This document shows positions 1 through 10,289 of a DNA stretch of 64,000 nucleotides, piece by piece (position 1 is the stretch's first letter; each line of letters starts with the position of its first letter). A program made the translations under genes and the position numbers. Below the pieces are notes generated by a model. The model was not told where the DNA came from, searched no databases, and saw only the letters and a list, made by a program, of their open reading frames with translations. Source of the stretch: Sphaerolaimus hirsutus (Eukaryota > Nematoda > Chromadorea > Monhysterida > Sphaerolaimidae); NCBI GenBank assembly GCA_964036195.1, contig OZ038456.1, forward strand, positions 22,111,792-22,175,791, given 5' to 3'.

Positions 1-330
1 ACATTATTGAATAGTGTATAGTAGGGGAGGGGTGTTGGTAACACATTCCGAAAATTTTAGATTGATTTATACCTCTCCCACAGCTCAGAAATCAGTTGGT
101 GCCGGACCTGTGAGGGACACCAGAAAAGCCAATAAAATATGTTGCACTTATGGCGACGCACCCTGTAAGGGTCGCCGCAACCCCCTGAATTCATGCAAAG
201 TAGAGGAGGGTTTCCTCAATGTTTCCCCTAAGTTTCAGCTTCTGACGCACCCTAGAACTGGAGAAAGGATGTCACAAGTAAAATCAAAAATAGGGTGCCG
301 GACGTGGCCGAGACCGGGACCGTTATATTT
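1..330. repeat. Dispersed repeat, partial copy
   Basis: A long open frame here is not a gene. The stretch closely matches 37316-37625, sharing a start resembling 'gaatagtgtatagtagggg' and a block resembling 'gccggacctgtgagggacac'. Parts also recur at 36245-36430 and as both arms of the palindrome at 14243-14542. It is an interspersed repeat cut by the window edge. Confidence 0.6.
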
Positions 331-364
331 CAGGCCGTATATTATCTCAGAAGCTGTTACACAG

Positions 365-1530
365 TTAAACTTTCTAAACTATGGGTATACTCCGGTTACT
401 TTACACCTTGCCCGCGTGGTTCCCGCTGAATGTGTGCCAACTAGTGATGGAATGGCGCCATGGCGCTGGCGCCATTTGAGGGCGCCAAAGGGCGCCGCGC
501 CATGGCGCCATTGGCGCTTGGCGCCCTTTTCCTGTGGCGCCCTTGGCGCCTGGCGCCCACCTTCTGAAAAGCGCCATGGCGCCCTTTCTCTGTGGCGCCC
601 TTGGCGCCAGGCGCCCTGCCATAGAAGGGCGCCAAAATGGCGCCAGCAGGGCTTCAACGTGAGTGTTTCGTAAATGAGGAAAAATAGAAAAGCGCGTCAG
701 TGGATAATGGAAATTCACCAGAAAAATGGACAAAGTAGTGACATTGGATTGAAATTTTTTGGTCCAACCCAACGGTTCATCAGAAGCGTTTGACCAATCA
801 GAAGCTAAGAATGATGAACCATTAAACTTGCAAACCCATAAATCAACGGATTCAAATTGTCATAATTCTATTTTAGTCAATATCAAGAAAACATCCATTG
901 AAGAATTCATGTGAAGTGAATGCATTGTTTTGTCGAATGGAAATATTCATTATGTTTGAATTGAATGTCACGTGGAAGTAGCTAGTCTCGTTTTTGTTGA
1001 TTTCATCCTGGAGAATGTGAATAAGGAAGTGAATTTGTGCAATACAGTGTTGGAAAAAACTTATAGCACACACAGGGTACTATACGTACTTATTTACCCC
1101 GGCGCCCTTGGCGCCTTAATTTTCAAATGGCGCCATGGCGCCATTGGCGCTTGGCGCCCTCTTTCCGTGGCGCCATTGGCGCCTGGCGCCCACTTTTTGA
1201 ATGGCGCCATGGCGCCCTTGGCGCTTGGCGCCCTTTCTCTGTGGCGCCCTTGGCGCCCACTTTCCGAATGGCGCCATGGCGCCATTGGCGCCTGGCGCCC
1301 TTTTTCCTGGCGATTTCCCATCACTAGTGCCAACGATGGTTAACGCGTGCGAGTTTCACAAAACGATGACAAAATTGATTGCTGTTATTATGTTATTCAT
1401 TAACATATTCACATCGATGAATTTTTTCCTCTTTTTACAGAAATCGCATGATTTATTAATCATTGGGTGTCTCCAACACGAGACATAAATCAGTGGGAGG
1501 GCAGAGTATGATGTTCGCCGAGTATATGGA
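365..1530. repeat. Short inverted-repeat element split by a hAT insertion
   Basis: The left part (365-441) reads 'actttacaccttgcccgcg' then 'gtgccaac'. The right part (1327-1530) resumes with 'gtgccaacgatgg' and ends near 'gttcgccgagtatatgg'. Related copies with opposed arms lie at 28790-29050 and 49960-50200. The hAT-like element at 442-1326 sits inside it. Confidence 0.55.
442..1326. mobile_element. hAT-like non-autonomous element, GGCGCC subfamily
   Basis: Ends are TAGTGATGGAATGGCGCC and a matching ...CCCATCACTA. The 8-bp target duplication gtgccaac flanks it at 434-441 and 1327-1334. Dense GGCGCC/ATGGCGCC arrays lie at both ends (450-640 and 1100-1310) around a unique middle. The open frames rich in 'APWRHWRLAP' are translations of these arrays, not proteins. 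Confidence 0.85.
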
Positions 1531-1692
1531 AGGATGGTTAAATTGGCGCCAAAATAGCGCCAACAATTAAATCCATTTTATAAGCATGTAGATCACCACA
1601 AAAGCATGTATCTGCACAGATACCATTTTCCAGACTTGTTAAAAGTACCGAACTTTTTTCAAAGTATACGTAAATGTAGAGCATTTATTTTT

Positions 1693-2571
1693 CAGAGTTG
1701 TGCAAATACTGGTATTTTTAGAAAACGTAAACGTAAACGTAAATACCTTTTCCAAATCAAAAGTATAAATACTAAAACGTAAGGTATTTTTAAAATACCA
1801 AGGAATACGTAAAAAAAACGTAAACGTAAATTTTTTGAACACCGTATTTGCCATTGTGCTTTGGAAAATACCATTTTTTCACCTTTAGATGGGTCAATCG
1901 CTCCATCTGCGCCACTCTCTGTTGAAAGTGTGGCCAAATCCAACTACGCTGGTGAGTCTCGGGGAGTCCCAGATCCTGTGAAATGCCTTGTAAAATGTCA
2001 AATGGCATGCAAAGTGTCTAAAGTCATGCAAAATGCCCTGGAAGGTGGCAAATCTTTGCCATTTTGCTGGTCATTTTACATGAGTTTTGACACTTGCATG
2101 AAATTTTACATTTTACAGGGCATCCTACAGAGTCTGGGATTGGCACTTGAGCTTGCACTCGCCGTGCCAGTTTCAAAACGTGGCTACTCACAGTTGTTGC
2201 AAGTGCGTCGTCGGAATTCATCACAATAAAAATTTATAAAGGTTCCACAAAAAAAACAAAAAGTTTTCTGTGTTCAGCATTGAATTTTTTCATACACCGC
2301 TGTTTTGTATGTATACGTGTTACGTTTATGCAAAAGCATAAGAATATTGTTGGCCGCAGGTGCGGCCCATTTGGACATGTGAACATGTGAACAAGTGTTG
2401 AACGCATGTGATCGCAAGTGTTTTTACGTTTTCCATAGTACCTGGGTATTGTGGTCAGGAAAACGTAACAAAACGTAATGGTATTTTTGGAAAACGTAAA
2501 CGTAAACATAAGTATAAATACCCGAATAACCGGGTATTTCGGGTAAACGTAAATACGTTTTTCCAACTCTG
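1693..2571. mobile_element. hAT-like element carrying a gene fragment (Pack-type)
   Basis: Inverted ends are CAGAGTTGTGCAAATAC and ...TTTTTCCAACTCTG. The 8-bp duplication ttattttt lies at 1685-1692 and 2572-2579. GTAAACGTAAACG repeats fill the zones just inside both ends. The middle (about 1880-2235) is unlike the other GTAAACG elements in the window and looks like a spliced gene 3' end. Confidence 0.75.
1861..2229 (+). pseudogene. Captured 3' gene fragment inside a hAT-like element
   Basis: An open stretch to 1951 ends at a GTGAGT donor. A following segment starts at 2171 after 'cgccgtgccag', keeps the frame (phase 1) and ends at TAA 2227-2229, overlapping an AATAAA-like signal. The putative intron 1952-2170 is itself an inverted-repeat element ('gtcccagatcctgtg' against 'cagagtctgggat'). 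The joined peptide ends in a basic, Ser/Gln-rich tail with 'YSQLLQVRRRNSSQ'. No family is recognised. It may be a transduplicated gene end; chance splice-like sequence is the alternative. Confidence 0.35.
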
Positions 2572-2605
2572 TTATTTTTTACTCACCCCTTGAGTACGGA
2601 GAATG

Positions 2606-3115
2606 TGTAATGGCCGCGTAGTTGCGGTCATTGAGATTTTGCTTGGTGGGGGTTTTGTTATAGAAACGGCAGCCCTAAATATGCTCTAATAAGTGAGTGG
2701 GCAAGTGCCTAATAAATTCCAAGTCCAATTTCCAAACCGGCACTCTTTATTTGGGCAAAATCGGTTCATAAATAATAGAAATTGGGGGAAAATCAAGTAG
2801 GTAGATTTTTAGGAGAAAATATTCACGCGAAAAAAGCGAAAACATTGACTGCCAGCCGATGGAAAAAGTCGGCTGGCGATGGAAAAACATGGGGAGGCCT
2901 ATGGAAAAGTGCCTCAACAAATGCATGAAAAACACACATAATAGTACAAACTGCCCTTGAGCGCGGGCACTTATTTAATGCACACGCAGTGTCGCAATCC
3001 TACCGCGGCGCGTGTGAAACATAAGCAAGGGGGGCATGAAACAGGAAATTCAAATCTACAGTAAGAAATGAATAAAAATATACCTAAAATGAATGGCGCT
3101 TACCGCGGCATAACA
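2606..3115 (-). repeat. 3' LTR of the gag-only retrotransposon
   Basis: About 510 bp, colinear with 7017-7537. The segment from 'acacacataatagtac' to 'accgcggcataaca' is almost identical between the two LTRs, while the other half has diverged with small indels. The element is therefore not brand new. Confidence 0.85.
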
Positions 3116-3127
3116 GCCCCTCCCATG
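3116..3127 (-). promoter_or_regulatory. Polypurine tract next to the 3' LTR
   Basis: On the minus strand the bases just before the 3' LTR read ATGGGAGGGGC, a purine-rich run in the place where plus-strand DNA synthesis is primed in LTR elements. Confidence 0.55.
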
Positions 3128-3391
3128 ACAACAGTTACACTACTTAAAAAAACACTAGTGGAACTGGAAGTCAGATAACAGCTTACATAAAGAAGCTACA
3201 AAACTTTCACCCACATCAAACTCAGTGGAATATTTGAGTTACCCAAATGTAATATGACCGGTAACCAAAAAAACATATCCAGAATCACAAATGGATCAGA
3301 TTGAGATACAGTTGTTGAGAGAAAAAAAACAATTTAAAAAGTTCATTTTCAAAATGGACACATGCACACCCTACAATCATGCCGGCACTCT

Positions 3392-5995
3392 TTAGCCTGG
3401 ATTCCACTGGGTGCTGGAGCTAAGCCTTGCTTTGTGCTTGCGGCGCATGCAGGGCTCGCCCCGAGGGTTGGTCACCAGTTGACCATCGGATTTTCCAGGG
3501 TTCACCAACATGAACTCGGCATGTGGTGAAACGCATTTGGCAGAATTGCGAAAACATTTGGTGGCAGACTTTTTGCGCGGGGGCCTGCCGTAGACATTGC
3601 TGCCCTTGGTGCGTGGCAGTGTAGCGGGCTTCGACGAGTGCGATTTCCGAATGCCAGTAATTGGCGCCAATTCACGATGTGACAGTTTAGTGACCACCGA
3701 TTGTGTTAGCATTTCCCCCATAATCGGAGACCGGCAGGCGCGAATCGATTCCCCCATGGCCCTGGGCATGAAATTGGCTTCGAGTCGCTGGAGCTCAGAA
3801 ATAGCTGTGCGATTCATTTTTAGCGTGCCATAGAGTGCCTCGTGGCCAAACAAAAGCGGGCTCGAAGTGCGCGGGAAGTGTGGTTTCCTTTTAACCACAG
3901 CCCAGATGTCTGCCGATTGCTGTTGTCCACCAGGTGTGGTATGCAGCAAATGCATTTTGTAGAGCGCCAGGTGATGCCCCGGAATCGGCTTGCCGGCAGT
4001 CCCCAAAGCTGAATCAGGGTATGACCGGTACTTTGCCTTCTCCATGCTGGCATTGCACTGTGCGCGTTCCCAAACATCCTCGAGCAGGTGCTCCTCAATG
4101 ATGATCCCCTCCTCACAGCCACTATCAAGTGTGCCTGTGAGCATGCAGCCCATGAAATCCACTTGAGCCAGCGGACGATCACAATGGGGGTGTCGCACGC
4201 TTGCTGGGCTCATGGGGCAACCCATCTGCTTGTGAGCTGCATAGCCGCTAGGGAACCACGTTTCAAAATCATCGGGCTCAGGCTCGGAATCAGATGGCGG
4301 ATTAGAAACATTTTTAGTCATTTTAGTAGATGGATTACCACTAGGTTCGGTGTCAGATTCAGGGGCACTATAGATGTGCTCATCCACTTTCAGATTGAGT
4401 TTGCCACACTCAATGCACATATTTTTCTGAGCATCGTGCTCAGTCTTGCCGGCCTTACGCAGGAAGTCTCGGGCTCGTTCCGCCCGATCCAGTCGATAGG
4501 CAGGAGAATCAGGATTCAAATAGCATTTTGCCGGCTCATGCGGCATGGGTGCACGATGCATGAAATAGGTGCACCATGGACCCTGATGTGTCGTCGGGTC
4601 AAATTTTGACTGCCTTTCCCAGCCATCGTTTTGACTGCCAGATCGACCCGAGGCATTCATGGATGCAGCCACAGCTGGTGGGTCATTGGACCATCCAGCG
4701 TTTCCACTGTTCGACGGATTCGGTGCACGATTAGCATTACGCTGCTCATTTTGTTCGGCCCGATAATGCAGATTTTCCTCACGCGTGATGTCGAGGCGTC
4801 CAACAACATCCGCCAGTTCGATCTGACCATCTTGCCATTTCTCACGCCACGGATACCAAAGAGACATTGGCAGCATTCCTCCAATCTCGAGGAACAATTT
4901 ATCGCCAATCATTTTCTCGCGCTGTGAGTCGTCAATCTGCTCACTAATATAGTGGAATGTGCTGCACAATCTGCTGTACAGGGTGGCCACAGAATCAGTT
5001 GATTTAGCAGAAATTCGGTACCACTCGGCGACGGAATGCGCCTTGCGGTCCACCCGAAAAACACGAGCCAACTTGTCGAGAACATATAGCACAGTGTTGC
5101 GCTTGTCCAGGCGAATAGAAATGTAGTGCGCCTGCGCGCTTCCCTTCAAACATTGCTGGAAAACATTGGTCCAGAACAAATGTTGATATGGTGGGGGAAC
5201 GTTCAGAGCCTGTAGCGCCACATTGTGAAGCCAAAATTTAAAGGGCCCCGACGGCGCGCTCGAATCCCCGTTGAATGGTGTTTGCTTGCTAGCGACGGTG
5301 GCTACATGGCCGCCACTCATGTGATCACTGCAGGAAATTTGTGCCAGCGCATCCACAAGCGACGGAAAGCCATCGGCTGGGACCATGACGTATTGGTCGA
5401 CGTAGGCGGCAATTTGACCGATCAAACCGCCAGGCGATGATGACACAGCCTGCAACCTAGCTTCGGTTGAATCAAGTGGCTGGTTAGTAGATGTAGTAGA
5501 GGGGGTCCTCAATGGACAATGATTGTTTGCGCCAGGTGCCGGTATCAATTGCGAACCCGCGGGCACATTTTGGACCGGTGCCGGATGTGCCGGCACCGCT
5601 TGTGAAGCCAATTGTTGGGCGATTGCAGCCGGGAGTTGTTGGATAGCCGACAAAAGATCGACCATTGTCAGTGCTGCAGCCGGCTGGGCAGCGGCAACAC
5701 CTTGAGGCAGCGTGGGGTCGTCCCCAATGCCTCTGGGCGGTACTTGATCTTCGAGGTCAAGCACCAATTCCAATGTGGTATTTGGGTCAGTGAAATACAG
5801 GTCCATGCACCGCCATACATGCCGAACAAGTGGCACAGTTCCCAGGCGGGGCGGATCACTAATTGTAGGCCAATCATCGCCATCAATTTGAAACTGCAAG
5901 AGCACATTTAGCAAATGCAGCAATTTCTGCCGTTCGGTGCGCTCGACCCATAATTCGACAACTGGCTCCAGTTCCGCTCGCGTATATTGCGACAT
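3392..5995 (-). CDS. gag: Retrotransposon Gag-like polyprotein with protease-like motif
   Basis: A single 867-residue reading frame. It would package element RNA and mature the particle. Residues 1-230 are acidic then Pro/Ala/Gln-rich. Residues about 240-430 form a helical capsid-like region (FKFWLHNVALQALN near the start, 'TLYSRLCSTFHYISEQID' in the middle) resembling Gag domains of LTR elements. Cys/His clusters follow (WCTYFMH, then CIECGK). At about residue 620 'GTLDSGCEEG' resembles the D-S-G active site of retropepsins, with Cys where Thr or Ala is usual. The tail is basic. The ATG at 5995 follows the leader and is the first long-frame start. Whether the protease is active is unknown; Gag identity is inferred from layout and motif, not from a search. 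Confidence 0.75.
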   Translation of the reverse strand: MSQYTRAELEPVVELWVERTERQKLLHLLNVLLQFQIDGDDWPTISDPPRLGTVPLVRHVWRCMDLYFTDPNTTLELVLDLEDQVPPRGIGDDPTLPQGVAAAQPAAALTMVDLLSAIQQLPAAIAQQLASQAVPAHPAPVQNVPAGSQLIPAPGANNHCPLRTPSTTSTNQPLDSTEARLQAVSSSPGGLIGQIAAYVDQYVMVPADGFPSLVDALAQISCSDHMSGGHVATVASKQTPFNGDSSAPSGPFKFWLHNVALQALNVPPPYQHLFWTNVFQQCLKGSAQAHYISIRLDKRNTVLYVLDKLARVFRVDRKAHSVAEWYRISAKSTDSVATLYSRLCSTFHYISEQIDDSQREKMIGDKLFLEIGGMLPMSLWYPWREKWQDGQIELADVVGRLDITREENLHYRAEQNEQRNANRAPNPSNSGNAGWSNDPPAVAASMNASGRSGSQNDGWERQSKFDPTTHQGPWCTYFMHRAPMPHEPAKCYLNPDSPAYRLDRAERARDFLRKAGKTEHDAQKNMCIECGKLNLKVDEHIYSAPESDTEPSGNPSTKMTKNVSNPPSDSEPEPDDFETWFPSGYAAHKQMGCPMSPASVRHPHCDRPLAQVDFMGCMLTGTLDSGCEEGIIIEEHLLEDVWERAQCNASMEKAKYRSYPDSALGTAGKPIPGHHLALYKMHLLHTTPGGQQQSADIWAVVKRKPHFPRTSSPLLFGHEALYGTLKMNRTAISELQRLEANFMPRAMGESIRACRSPIMGEMLTQSVVTKLSHRELAPITGIRKSHSSKPATLPRTKGSNVYGRPPRKKSATKCFRNSAKCVSPHAEFMLVNPGKSDGQLVTNPRGEPCMRRKHKARLSSSTQWNPG

Positions 5996-6245
5996 GACGG
6001 AAAATGTGTAAGGTCACTAAGGCTGCAGGAGCACAATTCAGTGCAATGATAGTGCAGGAGTGTCCAAACACAACTGGAACAGCACTAAGTTAATAATGCA
6101 TGCAATTGCAGCCAAAAATTGTGCAGAACAGGTGCACAATTGGCCTAGCGTAACAGGGCACTTGAGTAAAAAACACGTGGATGACTGTGACCGCACCGAA
6201 ATTTCACACGGCGCAGCACCTAGGTGCAAAAATGGCGCCCAGTAA

Positions 6246-6372
6246 CCAGCGTGTGGGCGTGCCTGACGCTGACTTTGCCGGAAAAAACAGTCCGCACGGC
6301 GCCAGCAGCCAGCGTGTGGGCGTGCCTGACGCTGACTTTGCCGGAAAAAACAGTCCGCACGGCGCCAGCAGC
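6246..6372. repeat. 63-bp tandem repeat, two copies
   Basis: The unit starting 'ccagcgtgtgggcgtgcctg' is repeated at 6246 and 6309 with essentially no differences. It sits in the retrotransposon leader beside the hairpin array. Confidence 0.85.
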
Positions 6373-6390
6373 CAAATGCGCGATATAAAT

Positions 6391-6912
6391 CCGCTGGCCC
6401 CAGTGACTCAGCGGAAAGCAAAAGTTCCCGGTCAGCCCCAGTGGCTGATCGGGTTGACGCGTGATGTGGCGCCTCGCTGGACAGTCGCTGGCCCCAGTGG
6501 CACAGCGACAGCGAATAACGTTGGATTCGATCAGCCCCAGTGGCTGATCGAGTTGAAAAACCGGCGCGAAGCGTCGCCGCTATGTCGCTAGCCCCAGTGG
6601 CAAAGCGACGCTAAAAAACGATGTCGATCAGCCCCAGTGGCTGATCGAAGTGAGCGCTTGGCGGCGCAGCCTCAGTGGCTGATAAGCGGCCGGCCCAGCG
6701 GGTGCGTCGCGGCGCCGCGTCGAGGTGCGTCGCCGCGCCTCGATAAAATGTCGCCGGCCCCAGTGGCACAGCGAGAAAATCGCGATTCCCGGTCAGCCCC
6801 AGTGGCTGATCGGGTCGACGGAAAACGGCTGCGCGGCACGCGCCCCGTCGCTGGCCCCAGTGGCACAGCGAGTCAAAAAACGACTTCCGACCAGCCCCAG
6901 TGGCTGATCGGA
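6391..6912 (-). other. Array of about eleven short hairpins in the retrotransposon leader
   Basis: Perfect or near-perfect stem-loops around a constant CCCCAGTGG core lie near 6391, 6429, 6484, 6528, 6584, 6624, 6666, 6751, 6790, 6848 and 6886. Two stem types alternate: TCGCTG/CAGCGA and GATCAG/CTGATC. The core stays the same while both stem arms change together. The spacing is 40-60 bp except for one gap of about 85 bp. Being in the transcribed leader, it may be an RNA packaging or translation signal. Confidence 0.75.
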
Positions 6913-6996
6913 CCCGGAAAGGTTGCGGAAAAGTGTGCCGCAAATGCCAGGCGATCAGGAAAGCCTGGGCTCGATAAAGCTGGGAGCGAAGTGAAT

Positions 6997-7016
6997 CGCT
7001 CCCAGTACAGTCACCA
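6997..7016 (-). promoter_or_regulatory. Putative primer binding site
   Basis: Directly after the 5' LTR, the minus strand reads TGGTGACTGTACTGGG. Starting with TGG fits pairing with a tRNA CCA end. The tRNA is not identified. Confidence 0.5.
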
Positions 7017-7537
7017 TGTTACGGCCGCGTAGTTGCGGTCGTTGATTTTGCTTGGTTGGGGGTTGTTAATTGATGAGCGGCGGCCAAACTACACTTAATT
7101 GAGTTTAGGCAAGTGCCACAAAATAATTCCAGGGCCCAATTTCCAAACCGGCGCCATTTATTGAGCGAAATCGGTTAATAAATAGTAGAAATTGGGGGGA
7201 AAATAATCGATCAAAAATAGGTAGATTTTAAGGGAAAAACAGCGAGTCGAAAAATACGAAAAACATTGACTGCCAGCCGATGGAAAAAGTCGGCTGGCGA
7301 TGGAAAGAGAACTGGGGAGGCCTACCGAACGTGCCACAACAAATGCATGAAAAACACACATAATAGTACAAACTGCCCTTGAGCGCGGGCACTTATTTAA
7401 TGCACACGCAGTGTCGCAATCCTACCGCGGCGCGTGTGAAACATAAGCAAGGGGGGCATGAAACAGGAAATTCAAATCTACAGTAAGAAATGAATAAAAA
7501 TATACCTAAAATGAATGGCGCTTACCGCGGCATAACA
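7017..7537 (-). repeat. 5' LTR of the gag-only retrotransposon
   Basis: About 521 bp, reading TGTTATGCCGCGG...CCGTAACA on the minus strand. Partner of 2606-3115. The flanking aatg starts at 7538. Confidence 0.85.
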
Positions 7538-8504
7538 AATGTTAAGTAAACTTTTTTTACTTCTACTCATGAGTAAACGTGAGTAAATGTATTTTTCCCC
7601 GCAGAAAACGTAACTGTGAGTACTTTTGAGAAATGTTGCCAAAATTTTCGAGAAAAGTTACTCAAAATCACTCATTTTCATAACTTTTTCCCTGTTTTAC
7701 GCAACTTTGAACTATATATTTGGTTCTATACCCATTTTCAACTAGTTTCCCATATTTTTAGCACATTTTCTCCATTTTTCCCCTTCTATTCCTTTAAAAA
7801 CCTACATAAAATATGATTTAAAATACGTTTTCTGTACTCGAGTACTTTCAAAAAGTATACGTAAAAGCGAGGACCAGAACTTTTTATGGTAGAAACGTAA
7901 ACGTATTTACTCTGTACTCGAGTATACATATTTATCGAGTAAAAGTAAATACGTTTTAACAACCATGCCATTTGCCTCATGGTAAAAAGCCACAAAATGC
8001 ATCCTTTTTTCCTTCTGAGTCATAGCCTTCATAAACCAGCTATAATAAATTTATGTATACTTTGAAAAAAGTACCTGTACTCACTTTTACATATACTTTT
8101 TGGAAGTACTCAAGTACAGAAAACGTATTTTAGGCTATGTAATGGGCTTTTTCATGGCATAGATGGGAAAAAAGGGAGGAAAAAGTGGAAAATTGGAGAG
8201 AAAAATTTACCAAAAATAGCTTTAAAAAGTCTAATAACACATGGACTAGTGAAATTGAAGGTAAAAATGGTCAAAAATGTATGAAAATTAGTGATTTTGA
8301 GTGAAAATTTGGGCAAAATTCCTAAAAGTACTCACTTTTATGTTTTCTGTGGAAAAAAAGTATTTTACTCATGTTTACTTATGCGTAAAAGTAAACAATT
8401 TTTATTTAACGTATTCTGTACTCAGGGGGTGAGTAAAAAATAAATACTTTACGTTTACGTATACTTTGAAAAAGGTTCAGTACTTTTAACAACTCTGCAA
8501 AGGG

Positions 8505-8610
8505 CACCAGAGAAAATGGCGCCAGGCGCCAATTGCGCCATCTACAAAAAATGGCGCTGGGTGCCAAAGGGCGCCAGAAACAATGGCGCCAGGCGCCAGC
8601 AAACACTTCA
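8505..8610. repeat. GGCGCC-rich repeat fragment
   Basis: A run of GGCGCCAGGCGCC-type units without recognisable element ends, probably a remnant of the GGCGCC hAT subfamily. Between it and 8940 I see only decayed TA-type sequence ('gggttattttttgtcag'). Confidence 0.5.
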
Positions 8611-8939
8611 CTGTTTGAGCCTGTAGAAGAAGCATCACAGAAGCATTTATAGAGGAGCAACGTAGGATACCATACGTAGGTTTTCTAATGGTGACTCAAG
8701 CAGCAAAACTAATCTTATCATGAATATTTTATTCCCAGGGGGTTATTTTTTGTCAGCAAGTTTTGAGGGGGTTCATTCAAGGAGGCTTATTCAAGGAGGC
8801 TGATTCGAGGGAGCTCATTCTCGGCAGTTTAATATATTGCATCCACTTTTAAGAAATTATATTATTTTTTCATTGCTTTGCTTGTAACATATTAAAAGCC
8901 AATCAGATGCAGAAAAATTCAACCATCACAGAGATGAAT

Positions 8940-9035
8940 AAGTGTCTATAATAGACATACCGTATTTGCTTGAATAGTGTCTATAGACATACCGTATTTC
9001 CTTGAATAGTGTCTATAGATACACCGTGTTTGCTT
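8940..9035. repeat. Three-copy tandem repeat of a TA-element end
   Basis: The unit 'ataccgtatttgcttgaat' plus 'agtgtctatag' occurs three times with small changes. It is built from the terminal sequence of the CCGTATTT elements. Confidence 0.6.
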
Positions 9036-9078
9036 GAATAATTCCTCCCCTTCAGTAGTTCCCCTTCAAAAAGGGGTA

Positions 9079-9452
9079 CTGTATTTCCTCGAAATACCCC
9101 CAGGGGTTTATTTTTTCAGAGTAAGAATTTTTAGGGTGGGTTACACGAGGGGGGATTTCGAGTGGGATTATTATTTCGCCAGAAAATTTTTGAAGTCCCA
9201 GTACTAAATTGTCGTCTGAAACATACACAGACGTTGAAAAATGCAACAAAAATTTATAAGACTCTAAAGACTTGTATAAGTGCGTAGACAAATAAACACT
9301 GTTGTCACATAACAGAGTCATCGTTTTTAACGTGTGTTCTGCATTGCCCGGATGACAAACCGCAGCCTTTGTCATTTACGTTCTCTATACACTAAATTTG
9401 GGGGGGGTATTTCGAGGGGGTATTTCGAGGGGGGTATTTCGAGCAAATACGG
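9079..9452. mobile_element. TA-flanked CCGTATTT-type miniature element
   Basis: Left end TA-CTGTATTTCCTCGAAATACCCCC, right end ...GTATTTCGAGCAAATACGG-TA. Ends are inverted and flanked by TA. Confidence 0.65.
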
Positions 9453-9759
9453 TATGTAGGTATTTATATAGGCCACCCTGTCCGTTCCGGATGCAACTAC
9501 TATGTTTCCTTGGATAAACCCCCCTGAAAATACCTGCAGATTTGGGAAAACTGCAGAAATCAACCAAACCCCCATAGGTATTTTGTGGAAACAGTGCTTT
9601 GTAAGAGATAATCAATGATGTACGGGGCTCGGAAAAGTCATTTTAGATTGACATACTATGTACAATGGTGACATGTACAATGGTGACTGTGTAAAATATC
9701 ATCTAAATTATATCATTCCACAGAAAAGCCAGTTGAATATGGAAAGTAACCGTGCATCC

Positions 9760-10140
9760 CTGCATTTTGGCGCCATCTCCGCGCCATTGAAAACAATGGG
9801 GCCATGCGCCAAATTGGTGCCAGCAAAAATGGCACCAAACGCCAAGGGCGCCATTCGAAATAATGGCACCAGGTGCGAGATGACGCCACAGAAAAGGGCG
9901 CCAAGTGCCAATGGTGCCATGGCGCTATACGAAATAATGGTGCCAGGTGCCAGATAGCACCCACAAAAAAGAGCGCCAAGTGCCAATGGCGACATGGCGC
10001 AGGGACATGGCGCAGGGGCCGTTTGATGCCATTTTAGGGCACCAGCGCCATGGCGCCATTCTGTCACTACCTGTGAGTAAAAAAAACCCTTACATTTATG
10101 TTTACTTTTGAAAAATTTCAGTACTTTTAACAACTCTGTG
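9760..10140. repeat. GGCGCC array followed by a GTAAACG-type end
   Basis: 9765-10065 is an array of diverged GGCGCC units. 10075-10138 is the terminal 'cagtacttttaacaactctg' of a GTAAACG element. Both look truncated. Confidence 0.5.
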
Positions 10141-10289
10141 ATATACACAAGAGTAAAAATTGGGTGAAATACATATTTTGTATTTATAAATTGTGTGTAA
10201 ATATAAAATAAATTGTCTTTTAATCATAAAAATACATAAAAATTTGACTTTATATCATAAAAATACATGAAAATTGAATTTATAAGATA

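Larger units (their letters stand above)
2606..7537 (-). mobile_element. Non-autonomous gag-only LTR retrotransposon
   Basis: Two direct repeats (2606-3115 and 7017-7537), each TG...CA when read on the minus strand, bound a 3.9-kb interior. The insertion is flanked by a 4-bp duplication aatg (2602-2605 and 7538-7541). On the minus strand the order is 5' LTR, primer site at 7016, a 1-kb leader with tandem repeats and hairpins, one 867-codon ORF, a purine tract, 3' LTR. No reverse transcriptase, RNase H or integrase is present, so it must depend on another element. Confidence 0.9.
1631..8497. mobile_element. Outer GTAAACG-type element broken by two younger insertions
   Basis: The left end (1631-1692, then 2572-2605) reads 'cttgttaaaagtaccgaac', 'caaagtatacgtaaa', 'ttattttttactcacccc'. 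The reverse complement of 8400-8497 reads the same series in the same order, so these are the two ends of one roughly 1-kb inverted-repeat element. It was later split by the element at 1693-2571 and by the LTR retrotransposon at 2606-7537. No matching 8-bp target duplication remains. Confidence 0.6.

Noticed and set aside
401-772. Minus-strand frames rich in WRH/APWRHW/GAKGAT near 400-770 and 1094-1333
   Set aside because: They are six-frame translations of the GGCGCC arrays in a transposon; several frames are open at once.
6391-6912. Possible CRISPR-like array in the retrotransposon leader
   Set aside because: Repeats are short hairpins with changing stems inside an LTR element; spacers are not unique inserts.
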